DNA of 64,000 nucleotides. It comes from [Phormidium] sp. LEGE 05292 (GTDB lineage Bacteria; Cyanobacteriota; Cyanobacteriia; Cyanobacteriales; Aerosakkonemataceae). Below the pieces are notes generated by a model. It ran no database searches, was not told the origin of the DNA, and saw only the letters and a program-made list of their open reading frames with translations. Position 1 is the stretch's first letter. Each line of letters begins with the position of its first letter. Positions 1 through 8,254 of this stretch are shown piece by piece. The DNA is taken from the NCBI RefSeq assembly GCF_015207735.1, contig NZ_JADEWG010000005.1:1-64000 (forward strand), given 5' to 3'. Both the position numbers and the translations under genes were made by a program.

Positions 1-60
1 CTTGTCCCCTTGTCCCCATCTCCCAATCAACCTAAATATTAAATTTGAATGCCTAGCAGT

Positions 61-735
61 TTATAAACTAGAGATAGGTTTATGATGATTTATTTGTTTA
101 AATCTTAGGACAATTCCCAAAGTTATTTGTTTCATGATCCAATATAAAATTGTCAAAACTATAAACATAGTAGACATGATTATGATTGGACGTTTCCCAA
201 ACAAATCATATATTAAACTATTGATTAAATCCGGGAATTCAGTGATTATGTGCCAACTGTTGAAACGAAGAAATCTTCCTAAATAAACACCTATGGCAGA
301 CAGGGCATGAATTACCAATTCAACAGTAACAACGTGGTTTTTTTGCCAACCCTTGCTTTTTAAGAATTTAGCTAAGTTAATTACAGACAACACATAAGCT
401 GTAAAGCCAATGAGTGTAAATAGGAAATATTGGGGAAACAACACTAAAAAAATCATCCATAATGAATCATTTTCTTTAATGTTTTCGATTAAATGAATTA
501 AATCAGTTAAAACATAAGGAGCATTGGGTAAAAAAGCCATAAAAACCACAAATCCTATCCCCCATAAAATGGGATTAAAAATATGTTGAAAAGCTGTAAA
601 TCGAGGTAAAATAAACAAAATTATACTTAAACCTAACGGTATCAAGGCTAAAAATAAATTCCACGCCATCCAATCGAAGTTTTCTAAGAAAAGTTGCCGC
701 GCAGAATCAATTTCATTAGTAAGTATGGAGTTCAT
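61..735 (-). CDS. DUF1361-type integral membrane protein
   Basis: The 224-residue product has about five or six hydrophobic helices, starting with one near residues 27-46, and charged loops between them. The pattern of an N-terminal helix, an F-L-P-N-A-P-Y-V-L-T-D-L-I-H loop (about residues 67-80) and a basic C-terminus fits the DUF1361 family of unknown function in bacterial inner membranes. It stands alone, divergent from psbA, with about 210 bp between the two starts. Nothing in the sequence gives a substrate or partner. The family call is fairly firm; the function is unknown. Confidence 0.8.
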   Translation of the reverse strand: MNSILTNEIDSARQLFLENFDWMAWNLFLALIPLGLSIILFILPRFTAFQHIFNPILWGIGFVVFMAFLPNAPYVLTDLIHLIENIKENDSLWMIFLVLFPQYFLFTLIGFTAYVLSVINLAKFLKSKGWQKNHVVTVELVIHALSAIGVYLGRFLRFNSWHIITEFPDLINSLIYDLFGKRPIIIMSTMFIVLTILYWIMKQITLGIVLRFKQINHHKPISSL

Positions 736-844
736 AATTTAACTTGTTCCCAAAAATTACTCATCTTAATTCTAGATCCCCTACTTCTTGAACAAGTTGG
801 GCATCTGAACGGTTCTTATAAGTAAATTTTATATACTAAGCATA

Positions 845-874
845 TTGACAATGATATAACTATACAGTTATAAA
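845..874 (+). promoter_or_regulatory. Sigma70-type promoter of psbA
   Basis: A perfect TTGACA (845-850) is separated by 18 bp from TATAAA (869-874), about 75 bp before the psbA start. The predicted leader contains a short ACAGC/GCTGT hairpin (near 880-899) and AGGAG about 11 bases before the ATG. The transcription start itself is inferred. Confidence 0.6.
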
Positions 875-948
875 TACATACAGCACGGCAAACGCTGTGA
901 ACATTCATCAAAAAATAAAGCATTCATCTTTCAGGAGATATCAATTTC

Positions 949-2031
949 ATGTCAACTTCTGTAGTCAGACCTACAGGTGATAACCTGTGGACTCGATTCT
1001 GCAATTGGATTACCAGCACCGAAAATCGGCTGTATATTGGCTGGTTTGGCGTGTTGTTGATTCCGACGATGCTAACGGCTGCGATCGCATTCATTATCGC
1101 CTTCATTGCCGCGCCTCCCGTCGATCTAGATGGAATCCGCGAACCTGTTTCTGGTTCTTTGCTTTACGGCAATAACATCATCACGGCGACGATTGTCCCA
1201 ACTTCGGCTGCTATTGGCTTGCACCTTTACCCGATGTGGGAAGCCGCTTCTTTGGATGAATGGCTGTACAATGGTGGCCCATATCAGTTAATTGTCCTGC
1301 ACTTTTTAATTGCGATTTTTGCTTATATGGGTCGGGAATGGGAGTTAAGCTACCGTTTAGGAATGCGTCCTTGGATTCCTGTCGCTTTCTCTGCACCTGT
1401 GGCGGCTGCAACTGCGGTTTTGTTGGTTTATCCGATCGGACAAGGCAGTTTTTCTGATGGTTTGATGTTGGGAGTTTCTGGCACTTTCAACTTCATGATT
1501 GTGTTCCAAGCTGAACATAATATTTTGATGCACCCATTCCATCAATTAGGTGTAATTGGTGTGTTCGGTGGCGCGTTATTTTCCGCGATGCACGGTTCTT
1601 TGGTGACATCTAGTTTGATTCGGGAAACAAGTGAGAACGAATCGGCTAATTATGGTTACAAATTTGGGCAAGAGGAAGAAACTTACAATATCGTAGCTGC
1701 TCATGGTTACTTTGGTCGTTTGATCTTCCAATATGCTAGTTTTAACAATGCGCGATCGCTCCATTTTGTCCTCGCAGCTTGGCCCGTTATTGGCATTTGG
1801 TTCGCTGCTTTGGGTATTTCTTCAATGGCTTTCAATCTGAATGGTTTTAATTTTAACCAATCAGTTCTTGATGCTGAAGGTCGGGGGATTAATACCTGGG
1901 CTGATATTATTAACCGGGCTAGTTTGGGTATTGAGGTAATGCACGAACGCAATGCTCACAATTTCCCTCTGGATTTGGCTGCTGTTGATATGCAACCTGT
2001 GGCTTTAGCTGCACCTGTTATTAATGGTTAA
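949..2031 (+). CDS. psbA: Photosystem II D1 protein, D1-prime (low-oxygen type) isoform
   Basis: This encodes the 360-residue D1 core subunit, which binds P680, the acceptor quinone QB and the Mn4CaO5 cluster in the thylakoid membrane. All expected functional residues are present: Tyr161 (YZ), His198, His215, Ser264, His272, and the Mn/Ca ligands Asp170, Glu189, His332, Glu333, Asp342 and Ala344. Sixteen residues follow Ala344 and should be removed by CtpA. Positions 80 Ala, 158 Leu and 286 Ala are the three substitutions described for D1-prime isoforms induced under microaerobic conditions. Pro144 matches the Cys-to-Pro change of the Thermosynechococcus PsbA2 type. It is monocistronic, with its own promoter and terminator. 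The isoform assignment comes from residue identity; its regulation is inferred. Confidence 0.97.
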   Translation: MSTSVVRPTGDNLWTRFCNWITSTENRLYIGWFGVLLIPTMLTAAIAFIIAFIAAPPVDLDGIREPVSGSLLYGNNIITATIVPTSAAIGLHLYPMWEAASLDEWLYNGGPYQLIVLHFLIAIFAYMGREWELSYRLGMRPWIPVAFSAPVAAATAVLLVYPIGQGSFSDGLMLGVSGTFNFMIVFQAEHNILMHPFHQLGVIGVFGGALFSAMHGSLVTSSLIRETSENESANYGYKFGQEEETYNIVAAHGYFGRLIFQYASFNNARSLHFVLAAWPVIGIWFAALGISSMAFNLNGFNFNQSVLDAEGRGINTWADIINRASLGIEVMHERNAHNFPLDLAAVDMQPVALAAPVING

Positions 2032-2070
2032 TTCCCTCTTTTTTTAAGCAGTTTCCCTTTTTAATTTGTT

Positions 2071-2121
2071 GCCCTGACTCTTGGCGGTTGCAGCTAACAG
2101 CTAAGGTCAGGGCTTTTTTTT
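2071..2121 (+). terminator. Rho-independent terminator after psbA
   Basis: GCCCTGAC (2071-2078) pairs with GTCAGGGC (2106-2113) and is followed by a run of eight or more T. The loop holds a smaller AGCT/AGCT hairpin. It lies 40 bp after the psbA stop. Confidence 0.85.
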
Positions 2122-2304
2122 AACCACAGAGAAGCAGAGGACACAGAGAGAGGAAAGAGGTTGTTTAGATTTTTTGGCTGTGTTGAATATATTGAATTTT
2201 TAACGGCAAATGAAAGCAGATGAACGCAGATAAACGCAGATGAAATTTTTAGATTGTCTACTTTTGCAGAACTTTATCCCTAACTTAAAACTCAAAGATT
2301 TTCT
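2122..2304. repeat. Short direct repeats between psbA and the TetR gene
   Basis: This gap carries purine-rich repeats of the types ACCACAGAG/GGACACAGAG and GAACGCAGAT/AAACGCAGAT. Similar strings occur after other genes, near 6530-6655, 38815-38850 and 49805-49850. No gene is seen. Confidence 0.5.
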
Positions 2305-2931
2305 TCAGTCTTTACAACCGGAGCAACAGGAAATTAAGTGGGTTAGGCTGTCGATTATGCGATCGCTCTCCATTGGAATAATCTCATTTCCGTGTAGCAC
2401 TTCTTGAGACAGGGTGAAATGAATTAATGCTCCTAAAAATATTCGGGCTGTGGCATCTGGATCGGGAATTTTTAACTCTGGATGATTGGTTAAATATTGA
2501 GTTAATGTTTCTAATCCTGGTTTAGCAATATTATTTACAAAAGTTCTCGCTAAATTGGGAAATCTCGCTGATTCTCCAATCACTAACCGCACAAAAGTCA
2601 TGTACTCTGGATCGTTAGACATCTGATAGATTAATGCAGTGGCTAATTGTCGTAAAAGTATTTTTGGCTCTTCACATAACGACAAACTTCCCATGATTAG
2701 CTGAAATTTTTTTTTCGCTAATTTCTCTACTAAGGTCACGAATAATTCTTCTTTGTCCTTAAAGTGGCTGTAAACTGTGGCTTTGGAAACTCCCGCTGTC
2801 TTCGCTACTCGATCCATACTAGTTGCGGTGAAGCCTTGCGCTAAAAACTCTTGCATCGCTCCTCGAAGTATCTGCTCTCTCTTATCGTTGATTTCTTCTA
2901 TTGGTGCGGCTTTACTGACTTTTTTACTCAT
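2305..2931 (-). CDS. TetR/AcrR family transcriptional regulator
   Basis: The N-terminal half is a typical TetR helix-turn-helix: R-E-Q-I-L-R-G-A-M-Q-E-F, then G-F-T-A-T-S-M-D-R-V-A, then A-G-V-S-K-A-T-V-Y-S-H-F-K-D-K-E-E-L. The C-terminal half is a variable helical ligand/dimer domain. I place the start at 2931, giving M-S-K-K-V and 208 residues, because GGGGA precedes it at good spacing; an upstream ATG at 2961 would add ten residues. The gene is divergent from the DevB-DevC-DevA-like exporter genes, and palindromes in their promoter make it the likely repressor of that exporter. The inducer is unknown. Confidence 0.88.
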   Translation of the reverse strand: MSKKVSKAAPIEEINDKREQILRGAMQEFLAQGFTATSMDRVAKTAGVSKATVYSHFKDKEELFVTLVEKLAKKKFQLIMGSLSLCEEPKILLRQLATALIYQMSNDPEYMTFVRLVIGESARFPNLARTFVNNIAKPGLETLTQYLTNHPELKIPDPDATARIFLGALIHFTLSQEVLHGNEIIPMESDRIIDSLTHLISCCSGCKD

Positions 2932-3039
2932 CCGTTCCCCATTAATTTTGCTTATTTGCATTATTCATCATCCCACCTTGTTCATTATCTACAGGACTTA
3001 AGCAAGTATCACATTAATGGATTATCCATAATTCCGCCT

Positions 3040-3085
3040 CCGGCACCCTTCCCCGTTTACGGGGAGGGGATGGGGGTGGGGTTCT
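3040..3085. repeat. GC-rich palindromic dispersed repeat
   Basis: CCTTCCCCGT TTA ACGGGGAGGGG-type hairpin followed by GGGGTGGGGTT. The same core, CCCCTCCCCGTTTACGGGG, recurs near 50819-50842. It lies between the TetR gene and the exporter promoter. Confidence 0.6.
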
Positions 3086-3110
3086 TTATTATGAAATTTT
3101 TCCGGGGTAC

Positions 3111-3168
3111 TTGACTCTATTATACTGAACCGTTTAGTATAGCAGTAACAAAACTAAACGGTTTAGTT
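3111..3168 (+). promoter_or_regulatory. Exporter promoter with two TetR-type operators
   Basis: TTGACT (3111-3116) and TAGTAT (3135-3140) with 18-bp spacing form a plausible promoter. Operator 1 (3124-3138) is ACTGAAC-C-GTTTAGT with one mismatch between arms. Operator 2 (3152-3168) is a perfect palindrome, AACTAAAC-G-GTTTAGTT. Their centres (3131 and 3160) are 29 bp apart. Operator 1 covers the -35/-10 spacer and part of the -10, as expected for TetR repression. Binding is inferred from position and symmetry. Confidence 0.7.
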
Positions 3169-3196
3169 CTTAAGCTAATCATGTAAGAGGTGCCAA

Positions 3197-4621
3197 ATGC
3201 TCGTAGATTCGGGTAAACCCAAGTCTGGGTTAGGCTGGCTAGAAAAATTACTCCCTAAAAATGCTTTGATCGTGGCTACCGCAGCTACTTTGTTAGTCAG
3301 TGGGACTAGTGCTTACACAATTTGGCGGTTGCAGTCTTCCCAGTCGGAAGCTTCCCAAGCGCCAGTGGTGGTAGTTCCCCAAATCAAGGTAGTGACGGCT
3401 TTGGGACGCTTGGAACCGCAAGGGGAAGTTTTGACAATTTCTGCGCCAGCGTCGGCGGAGGGTAGTCGGGTTGAGCAACTGTTAGTGAAACAGGGAGACA
3501 GAGTGAAGGCGGGACAGGAGATTGCGATTTTGGATAGTCGCGATCGCCTAGCTGCATCTTTATTAGAAGCGCAAGAGCAAGTAAAAGTAGCACAGGCTAA
3601 TTTAGAGAAAGTGTTAGCGGGAGCGAAAAAAGGCGAAGTTGAAGCCCAAAAAGCGACAATTGCCCGAATTTCCGCCGAAAGAGAGAATGAAATAGCCGCG
3701 CAAAAGGCGACAATTGCCAGAATTAATGCGGAACGGGAGAGCGAAATTGCGGCGCAAAAAGCCACAATTGCTCGAATTAATGCGGAACGGGAGAGCGAAA
3801 TTGCCGCACAAAAAGCCACAATTGCACGCTTAGAAGCGGAACTTAGCAATGCTCAAACCGAGTATAAACGCTATGAATTGTTATATAAAGATGGGGCAAT
3901 TTCTGCTTCAGCTAAAGATAGTAAAAGTTTAACCCTAGCGGCTGCCCAAGCCAGAATTAAAGAGGCGCAAGCTAATTTAAATAAGATTGAAGCATCGCAG
4001 TTTGAGCAATTAAAAGAAGCGGAAGCTAACTTAACCAAAATTACTTCATCGAAAGCGCAACAATTAAAGGAAGCAGAAGCTAATTTAACTAAAATTACTG
4101 CGGGGAAACAAGAACAAGAAAATGAGGCGAAAGCAACTTTAGAAAGAATAGCCGAAGTTCGTCCAGTAGATGTAGAAATTGCCAAAGCCGAAGTTAGTCA
4201 AGCTGAAGCAACAGTGAAAAGGGCGCAGGCAAATTTAGAGACTGCTTATGTGCGATCGCCCCGTGATGCCCAAATTTTAAAAGTTCACACCAAAGCCGGA
4301 GAATTAGTTAGTAACGAAGGCATTGTAGAACTGGGAGAAACCAATAAAATGTATGCAGTTGCCGAAGTTTACGAAAGTGACATTAACAAAGTCAAACTTG
4401 GGCAAAAAGTGCGAGTAAAAAGTGATTCAATAACTGAAGAATTGCCCGGAACAGTTGAGCAAATTGGCTTACAAGTCAAAAAGCAAAATGTAATTAACAC
4501 CGACCCTTCAGCAAATATAGATAACCGAGTAGTAGAAGTAAAAATAAAACTTGATGATGCAGCAAGTCAAAAAGTTGCCGGATTGACTAATTTACAAGTA
4601 AATGTGGAGATTGAATTATGA
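3197..4621 (+). CDS. devB: DevB-family membrane fusion protein of an ABC exporter
   Basis: The 474-residue HlyD-like periplasmic adaptor has one N-terminal membrane helix (about 20-42), a first lipoyl half (V-T-A-L-G-R-L-E-P-Q-G-E, about 66-77), a long alanine/lysine/glutamate coiled-coil hairpin (about 120-350), then the second lipoyl half (R-S-P-R-D-A-Q-I-L) and a beta-barrel. It should link the DevC/DevA inner-membrane pump to an outer-membrane TolC-like channel. Residues 147-218 are four tandem 18-residue units that lengthen the hairpin. The gene overlaps devC by 4 bp. A suitable AGAGGTG lies just before the ATG. The family call is strong; the cargo (glycolipid in heterocyst formers) cannot be told here. 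Confidence 0.92.
   Translation: MLVDSGKPKSGLGWLEKLLPKNALIVATAATLLVSGTSAYTIWRLQSSQSEASQAPVVVVPQIKVVTALGRLEPQGEVLTISAPASAEGSRVEQLLVKQGDRVKAGQEIAILDSRDRLAASLLEAQEQVKVAQANLEKVLAGAKKGEVEAQKATIARISAERENEIAAQKATIARINAERESEIAAQKATIARINAERESEIAAQKATIARLEAELSNAQTEYKRYELLYKDGAISASAKDSKSLTLAAAQARIKEAQANLNKIEASQFEQLKEAEANLTKITSSKAQQLKEAEANLTKITAGKQEQENEAKATLERIAEVRPVDVEIAKAEVSQAEATVKRAQANLETAYVRSPRDAQILKVHTKAGELVSNEGIVELGETNKMYAVAEVYESDINKVKLGQKVRVKSDSITEELPGTVEQIGLQVKKQNVINTDPSANIDNRVVEVKIKLDDAASQKVAGLTNLQVNVEIEL
3635..3850 (+). repeat. Four 54-bp in-frame tandem repeats in devB
   Basis: Units of 54 bp encode 18 residues each (147-164, 165-182, 183-200, 201-218), with consensus E-I-A-A-Q-K-A-T-I-A-R-I-N-A-E-R-E-S. 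Units 2 and 3 are identical in protein. The first and last have diverged. The unit has coiled-coil character. Confidence 0.9.
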
Positions 4622-5793
4622 TCGGTTTTATCCAACAAATTCGCCGCCGCACACCCCTTGGTTGGTTGCAATTAACGAAACAAAAAAGCCGTTTATTGGT
4701 AGCAATTTCGGGAGTAGCTTTTGCCGATGTTTTAATGATGATGCAGTTAGGATTTCAATCAGCTTTGTATGAAAGTAACACCAGATTGCATCAAAACTTA
4801 AATACAGATTTAGTATTAATCAATCCCCAAGGTCAGAATTTGGTTAATATGTCTAGTTTTCCCCGCAGGCGTTTGTATCAAGCAATGAGTGTAGAGGGAG
4901 TAAAATCAGCTGAGCCATTATATGTAAATATTGCTACTTGGAAAAACCCAGAAACCCAAAAGGAAACTAGAATTTTAATCTTAGGCTTTAATCCCAATAA
5001 ACCTGCTTTTGATTTGCCAGAATTACAGCAAAATTTAAATAAGATTAAAATGCCAGATACGATGTTATTTGATGAAGCATCGCGGGGAACATATCAGGAA
5101 ACAATTGCCAAAGTTGCCCAAGGTGAAACAGTTAACACTGAGTTAGAAAGACGCACCATTCACATCAATGGATTATATAAAGTTGGTGCTTCTTTTGCTG
5201 CTGATGGCAGTTTAATGACTAGCGATCAAAACTTTTTGATGTTATTTCCCAAAAAGTCAGCTTCTAGCGTTAGTATTGGCTTAATTGACTTAGAACCTGG
5301 TTACGATCCTCAGCAAGTTGCTAAATCTTTAAAAGCTTATTTGCCGAGTGATGTCAAAGTGTTAACGAAGCAAGAGTTTGTCGAATTTGAAAAGAATTAT
5401 TGGTCTACAAATACTGCGATCGGGTTTGTATTTAGCTTAGGCGTAACAATGGGGTTTTTGGTAGGCGTAATTATTGTCTATCAAGTTTTATCAACTGATG
5501 TGAACGATCATATTGGAGAATACGCCACTTTTAAAGCAATGGGATATAGTCATGCTTATTTTTTAGGTGTGGTATTTGAAGAAGCGGTAATATTAGCAAT
5601 TCTGGGATTTATTCCTGGGGTAGCTGTGTCTTTGGGAATGTATCGCTTAACCCGAATTGCGACTAATTTACCCATGTATATGACCGTTGCTAGAGCTTTG
5701 CAAGTGCTAATTTTAACTATGATAATGTGCGGTATTTCTGGCGTAATTGCAACGCGGAAATTACAAGCTGCCGATCCTGCTGATATGTTTTAA
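4618..5793 (+). CDS. devC: DevC-family ABC exporter permease
   Basis: The 391-residue product is a MacB/FtsX-like permease: one N-terminal membrane helix (about 28-46), a large periplasmic domain (about 50-260) and three C-terminal helices starting at about 268, 315 and 360. The N-terminal R-R-T-P-L-G-W-L-Q-L matches the DevC family. ATGA overlap with devB implies translational coupling, and devA follows 15 bp later. With both it should form an adaptor-dependent efflux pump. The substrate is not readable from the sequence. Confidence 0.92.
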   Translation: MIGFIQQIRRRTPLGWLQLTKQKSRLLVAISGVAFADVLMMMQLGFQSALYESNTRLHQNLNTDLVLINPQGQNLVNMSSFPRRRLYQAMSVEGVKSAEPLYVNIATWKNPETQKETRILILGFNPNKPAFDLPELQQNLNKIKMPDTMLFDEASRGTYQETIAKVAQGETVNTELERRTIHINGLYKVGASFAADGSLMTSDQNFLMLFPKKSASSVSIGLIDLEPGYDPQQVAKSLKAYLPSDVKVLTKQEFVEFEKNYWSTNTAIGFVFSLGVTMGFLVGVIIVYQVLSTDVNDHIGEYATFKAMGYSHAYFLGVVFEEAVILAILGFIPGVAVSLGMYRLTRIATNLPMYMTVARALQVLILTMIMCGISGVIATRKLQAADPADMF

Positions 5794-5808
5794 TTACGGG
5801 TTGAAAAA

Positions 5809-6516
5809 ATGTTACAATCACCAGTTATTGATATTAAGCACCTCGATCATTTCTTCGGTCAAGGTCAACTGAGAAAACAGGTACTTTTCAACATTAATTT
5901 GGAGATTCAGGCGGGAGAAGTTATAATTTTAACTGGCCCTTCTGGATCGGGAAAAACTACTCTTTTAACTTTAATTGGCGGACTACGTTCTGTACATGAT
6001 GGTAGTCTTAAAGTGTTAAATAAAGAGATGTGTAATGCTTCTGCAAAAGAGTTAGTTGAAGCGCGTCGTCGGATTGGTTATATTTTCCAAGCACACAATT
6101 TACACAAGAGTTTAACAGCACAACAAAATGTGCAAATGGGGTTGGAGTTACATCCTGAATATTCGGTGGCGGAAATGCGATCGAAGTCCGCCCAAATGTT
6201 GGAAGTTGTAGGGTTGGGAAATCGGATCAATTACTACCCGGAGGATTTATCTGGTGGACAAAAACAACGGGTAGCAATTGCGCGGGCTTTAGTCAGTCAT
6301 CCGAAGATTGTTTTGGCTGATGAACCGACTGCTGCTTTAGATAAAAAGTCGGGTCGAGATGTGGTAAATTTGATGCAAAAGTTGGCTAAGGAACAGGGTT
6401 GTACTATCTTAATGGTGACTCATGATAATCGGATTTTGGATATTGCCGATCGCATTGTTCACATGGAAGATGGACAGTTATCTAATGCTAATTTGCAGTT
6501 AGTTACTGCTGGGTAA
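5809..6516 (+). CDS. devA: DevA-family ABC exporter ATP-binding protein
   Basis: The 235-residue ATPase has Walker A G-P-S-G-S-G-K-T-T, Q-loop I-F-Q-A-H-N-L, signature L-S-G-G-Q-K-Q-R, Walker B I-V-L-A-D-E-P-T and switch histidine V-T-H-D. Size and motifs fit the LolD/MacB/DevA subgroup, which powers FtsX-fold permeases. It is the last gene of the operon controlled by the operators upstream of devB. No strong terminator is seen directly after it. Confidence 0.93.
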   Translation: MLQSPVIDIKHLDHFFGQGQLRKQVLFNINLEIQAGEVIILTGPSGSGKTTLLTLIGGLRSVHDGSLKVLNKEMCNASAKELVEARRRIGYIFQAHNLHKSLTAQQNVQMGLELHPEYSVAEMRSKSAQMLEVVGLGNRINYYPEDLSGGQKQRVAIARALVSHPKIVLADEPTAALDKKSGRDVVNLMQKLAKEQGCTILMVTHDNRILDIADRIVHMEDGQLSNANLQLVTAG

Positions 6517-6667
6517 TTGAGATTTTTTTTTGAACCACGTTCGCGTAGCGGTGCGTAGCACTTAGACACGAAGGACACGAAGGAAGAAGAAGAAAGAATA
6601 AGAAGAAAACTATTTTCTTTATCTGTGTTTATCTGTGTTCATCTGCGGTTAAAAAAAGATCTCAAAC
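6517..6667. repeat. Short repeats between convergent devA and hemJ
   Basis: Contains GACACGAAGG direct repeats and the string TTATCTGTGTTTATCTGTG plus TCATCTGCGG, the reverse complement of the type seen at 2195-2245. A TTCGCGTAGCGGTGCGTAGC stretch is also present. No gene is seen. Confidence 0.45.
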
Positions 6668-7234
6668 CTAAGACTTAGCTGCTAAATCCATCTTACTTTC
6701 ATTTTGTTGGCGAATTTTGGCATAAATTTTATAAATCGCCACAATCACCAAAGTTAACGCTATCAGGCTAGCAATAGCTGAATTTACTGGTAAGCTTTGT
6801 TTGAAAACAGCTAACAAAACGATCGCCAATAACAACACAGTCGGAACTTCATTTAAAATCCGAAACTGTTCGCTTTTCCAAGTAGATGTTCCTGCGGCTA
6901 ACTGTTTCATAATTCGACCGCAGTAAAAATGATAACCGATTAAAACGGCGACTAAAAGCAATTTAAAATGTAACCAAGGACTTTTTAAAACATCGGGTTC
7001 TGTGAAGAGAATTGCGATCGCCATTGCTGCTGTCACTACCATTCCTGGTGTAGTAATAATGTTGAAGAGGCGTTTCTCCATTATTTCATATTGTTGCTTG
7101 AGAATTGTTTTTGCAGGTTCGGGTTTTTCCTCTGCTTCAGCATGGTAAACAAACAGACGCACTATATAAAACAACCCAGCAAACCAAACAACAATTCCTA
7201 TTAAGTGAAATGTTTTAAACCAAAGATAAGCCAT
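6668..7234 (-). CDS. hemJ: HemJ-type protoporphyrinogen IX oxidase
   Basis: The 188-residue membrane protein has four or five helices and starts M-A-Y-L-W-F-K-T-F-H, with the conserved His10 in the first helix. It carries R-L-F-V-Y-H and E-K-R-L-F-N-I-I-T-T-P-G-M, characteristic of HemJ (Synechocystis Slr1790 type). HemJ oxidises protoporphyrinogen IX to protoporphyrin IX for heme and chlorophyll synthesis in most cyanobacteria. It is convergent with devA and monocistronic here. An alternative is a more distant CopD-like protein, but length and motifs favour HemJ. Confidence 0.85.
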   Translation of the reverse strand: MAYLWFKTFHLIGIVVWFAGLFYIVRLFVYHAEAEEKPEPAKTILKQQYEIMEKRLFNIITTPGMVVTAAMAIAILFTEPDVLKSPWLHFKLLLVAVLIGYHFYCGRIMKQLAAGTSTWKSEQFRILNEVPTVLLLAIVLLAVFKQSLPVNSAIASLIALTLVIVAIYKIYAKIRQQNESKMDLAAKS

Positions 7235-7319
7235 GACTCATTTCCTGCAAAAGTCTCGACCCAACATTTTAGCATTGTGGGAGGTGTTGCGATCGCACTC
7301 TATGTAATATCAAATCGCC

Positions 7320-7466
7320 GATCCCCCTAAATCCCCCTTAATAAGGGGGACTTAAACCAAATTCTTGCCCCTATTAAGGGGGACTTAAACCCAATTCTTG
7401 CCCCTATTAAGAGGGACTTAAACCCAATTCTTGTCCCCCCCTTATTAAGGGGGGTTAGGGGGGATC
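7320..7466. repeat. Palindromic CCCCTTAATAAGGGG array
   Basis: A 147-bp element bounded by GATCCCCCTAAATCCCCC at the left and its near complement ending GGTTAGGGGGGATC at the right. Inside are three direct units of the form GGGACTTAAACCCAATTCTTG separated by CCCCTATTAAGGGG hairpins. A second member, with different unit sequence, lies at 58119-58260. Confidence 0.8.
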
Positions 7467-7506
7467 AAGCATCTGTAGCAAAATGACTAATGACTAATGA
7501 TAAGTA

Positions 7507-8235
7507 TCAATCATGAACAGAACCATCTGGCATAATTGCGCCTGTTAAATTAGCATCAGTTAAGATAGTTCTGGTTAAATCTGCGCCTAATAAATTAGCT
7601 TTTTGTAAATTCGCTCCTGTCAAATCAGCGTAGCTCAAATCTGCACCTTGCAAACTAGCTTCACTGAGATCTGTTTGATAAACTTGCTCCTTTTTCCAAA
7701 CTGCTAAATTAGCGCGACAAAGTTTAGCACCATCCAATTTAGCTTGACTTAGTTGCACTCCATTTAAATGAGCATAACTGAGATCTGCATCACTCAAAAT
7801 CGCACCTTTTAGATCGGTGATTTGATGTGAAGTAGGACGAAGATCGGCTTCAAACAAGATTGCTTTAGCTAGATTTGCATTACTCAAATTACAACCACAC
7901 AAACAAGCTTTAGCAAAATTTGTTTGTTCTAAGTTCGCTTTAATTAATATTGCACCACTTAAATCTGCTTCGCGCAATTGTGCTAGAGAAATATCAGCTT
8001 CAGTTAAATCTGCACCCCAAAGAATTATTTCACTTAAATTTGCTTGACTGAGGTTAGCTTGAACTAGATTTGAGTGTCCTAATCTAGCTTCGCGCAAGTC
8101 ACTATTGCTGAGGTTAGCACTGTGAAGATTAGCACTCACCAAATTAGCTTCCCGCAAATCAACTCCAGCTAAATCAACTTCAGCAAAATCTCTTTCTGCT
8201 GCTTCATACCGTCTCAGCAGTTCATCAACATTCAT
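7507..8235 (-). CDS. Pentapeptide-repeat protein
   Basis: Nearly the whole chain consists of A-(D/N)-L-X-X pentapeptides (such as A-N-L-H-S, A-D-L-S-G), predicted to form a right-handed quadrilateral beta helix. A break near L-R-P-T-S-H-Q-I-T-D may be a loop. It ends T-G-A-I-M-P-D-G-S-V-H-D, a tail common in cyanobacterial members and nearly shared with the protein at 46405-47604. I take M-N-V-D-E-L-L-R-R-Y (8235) as the start, giving 242 residues; a longer form from 8274 would overlap the upstream hydrolase gene by 20 bp. Function unknown. Confidence 0.88.
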   Translation of the reverse strand: MNVDELLRRYEAAERDFAEVDLAGVDLREANLVSANLHSANLSNSDLREARLGHSNLVQANLSQANLSEIILWGADLTEADISLAQLREADLSGAILIKANLEQTNFAKACLCGCNLSNANLAKAILFEADLRPTSHQITDLKGAILSDADLSYAHLNGVQLSQAKLDGAKLCRANLAVWKKEQVYQTDLSEASLQGADLSYADLTGANLQKANLLGADLTRTILTDANLTGAIMPDGSVHD

Positions 8236-8254
8236 AATTTTTATACTTTTACCT

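Noticed and set aside
3313..3849. 178-residue repetitive minus-strand frame
   Set aside because: Antisense shadow of the devB repeats; repetitive only because devB is.
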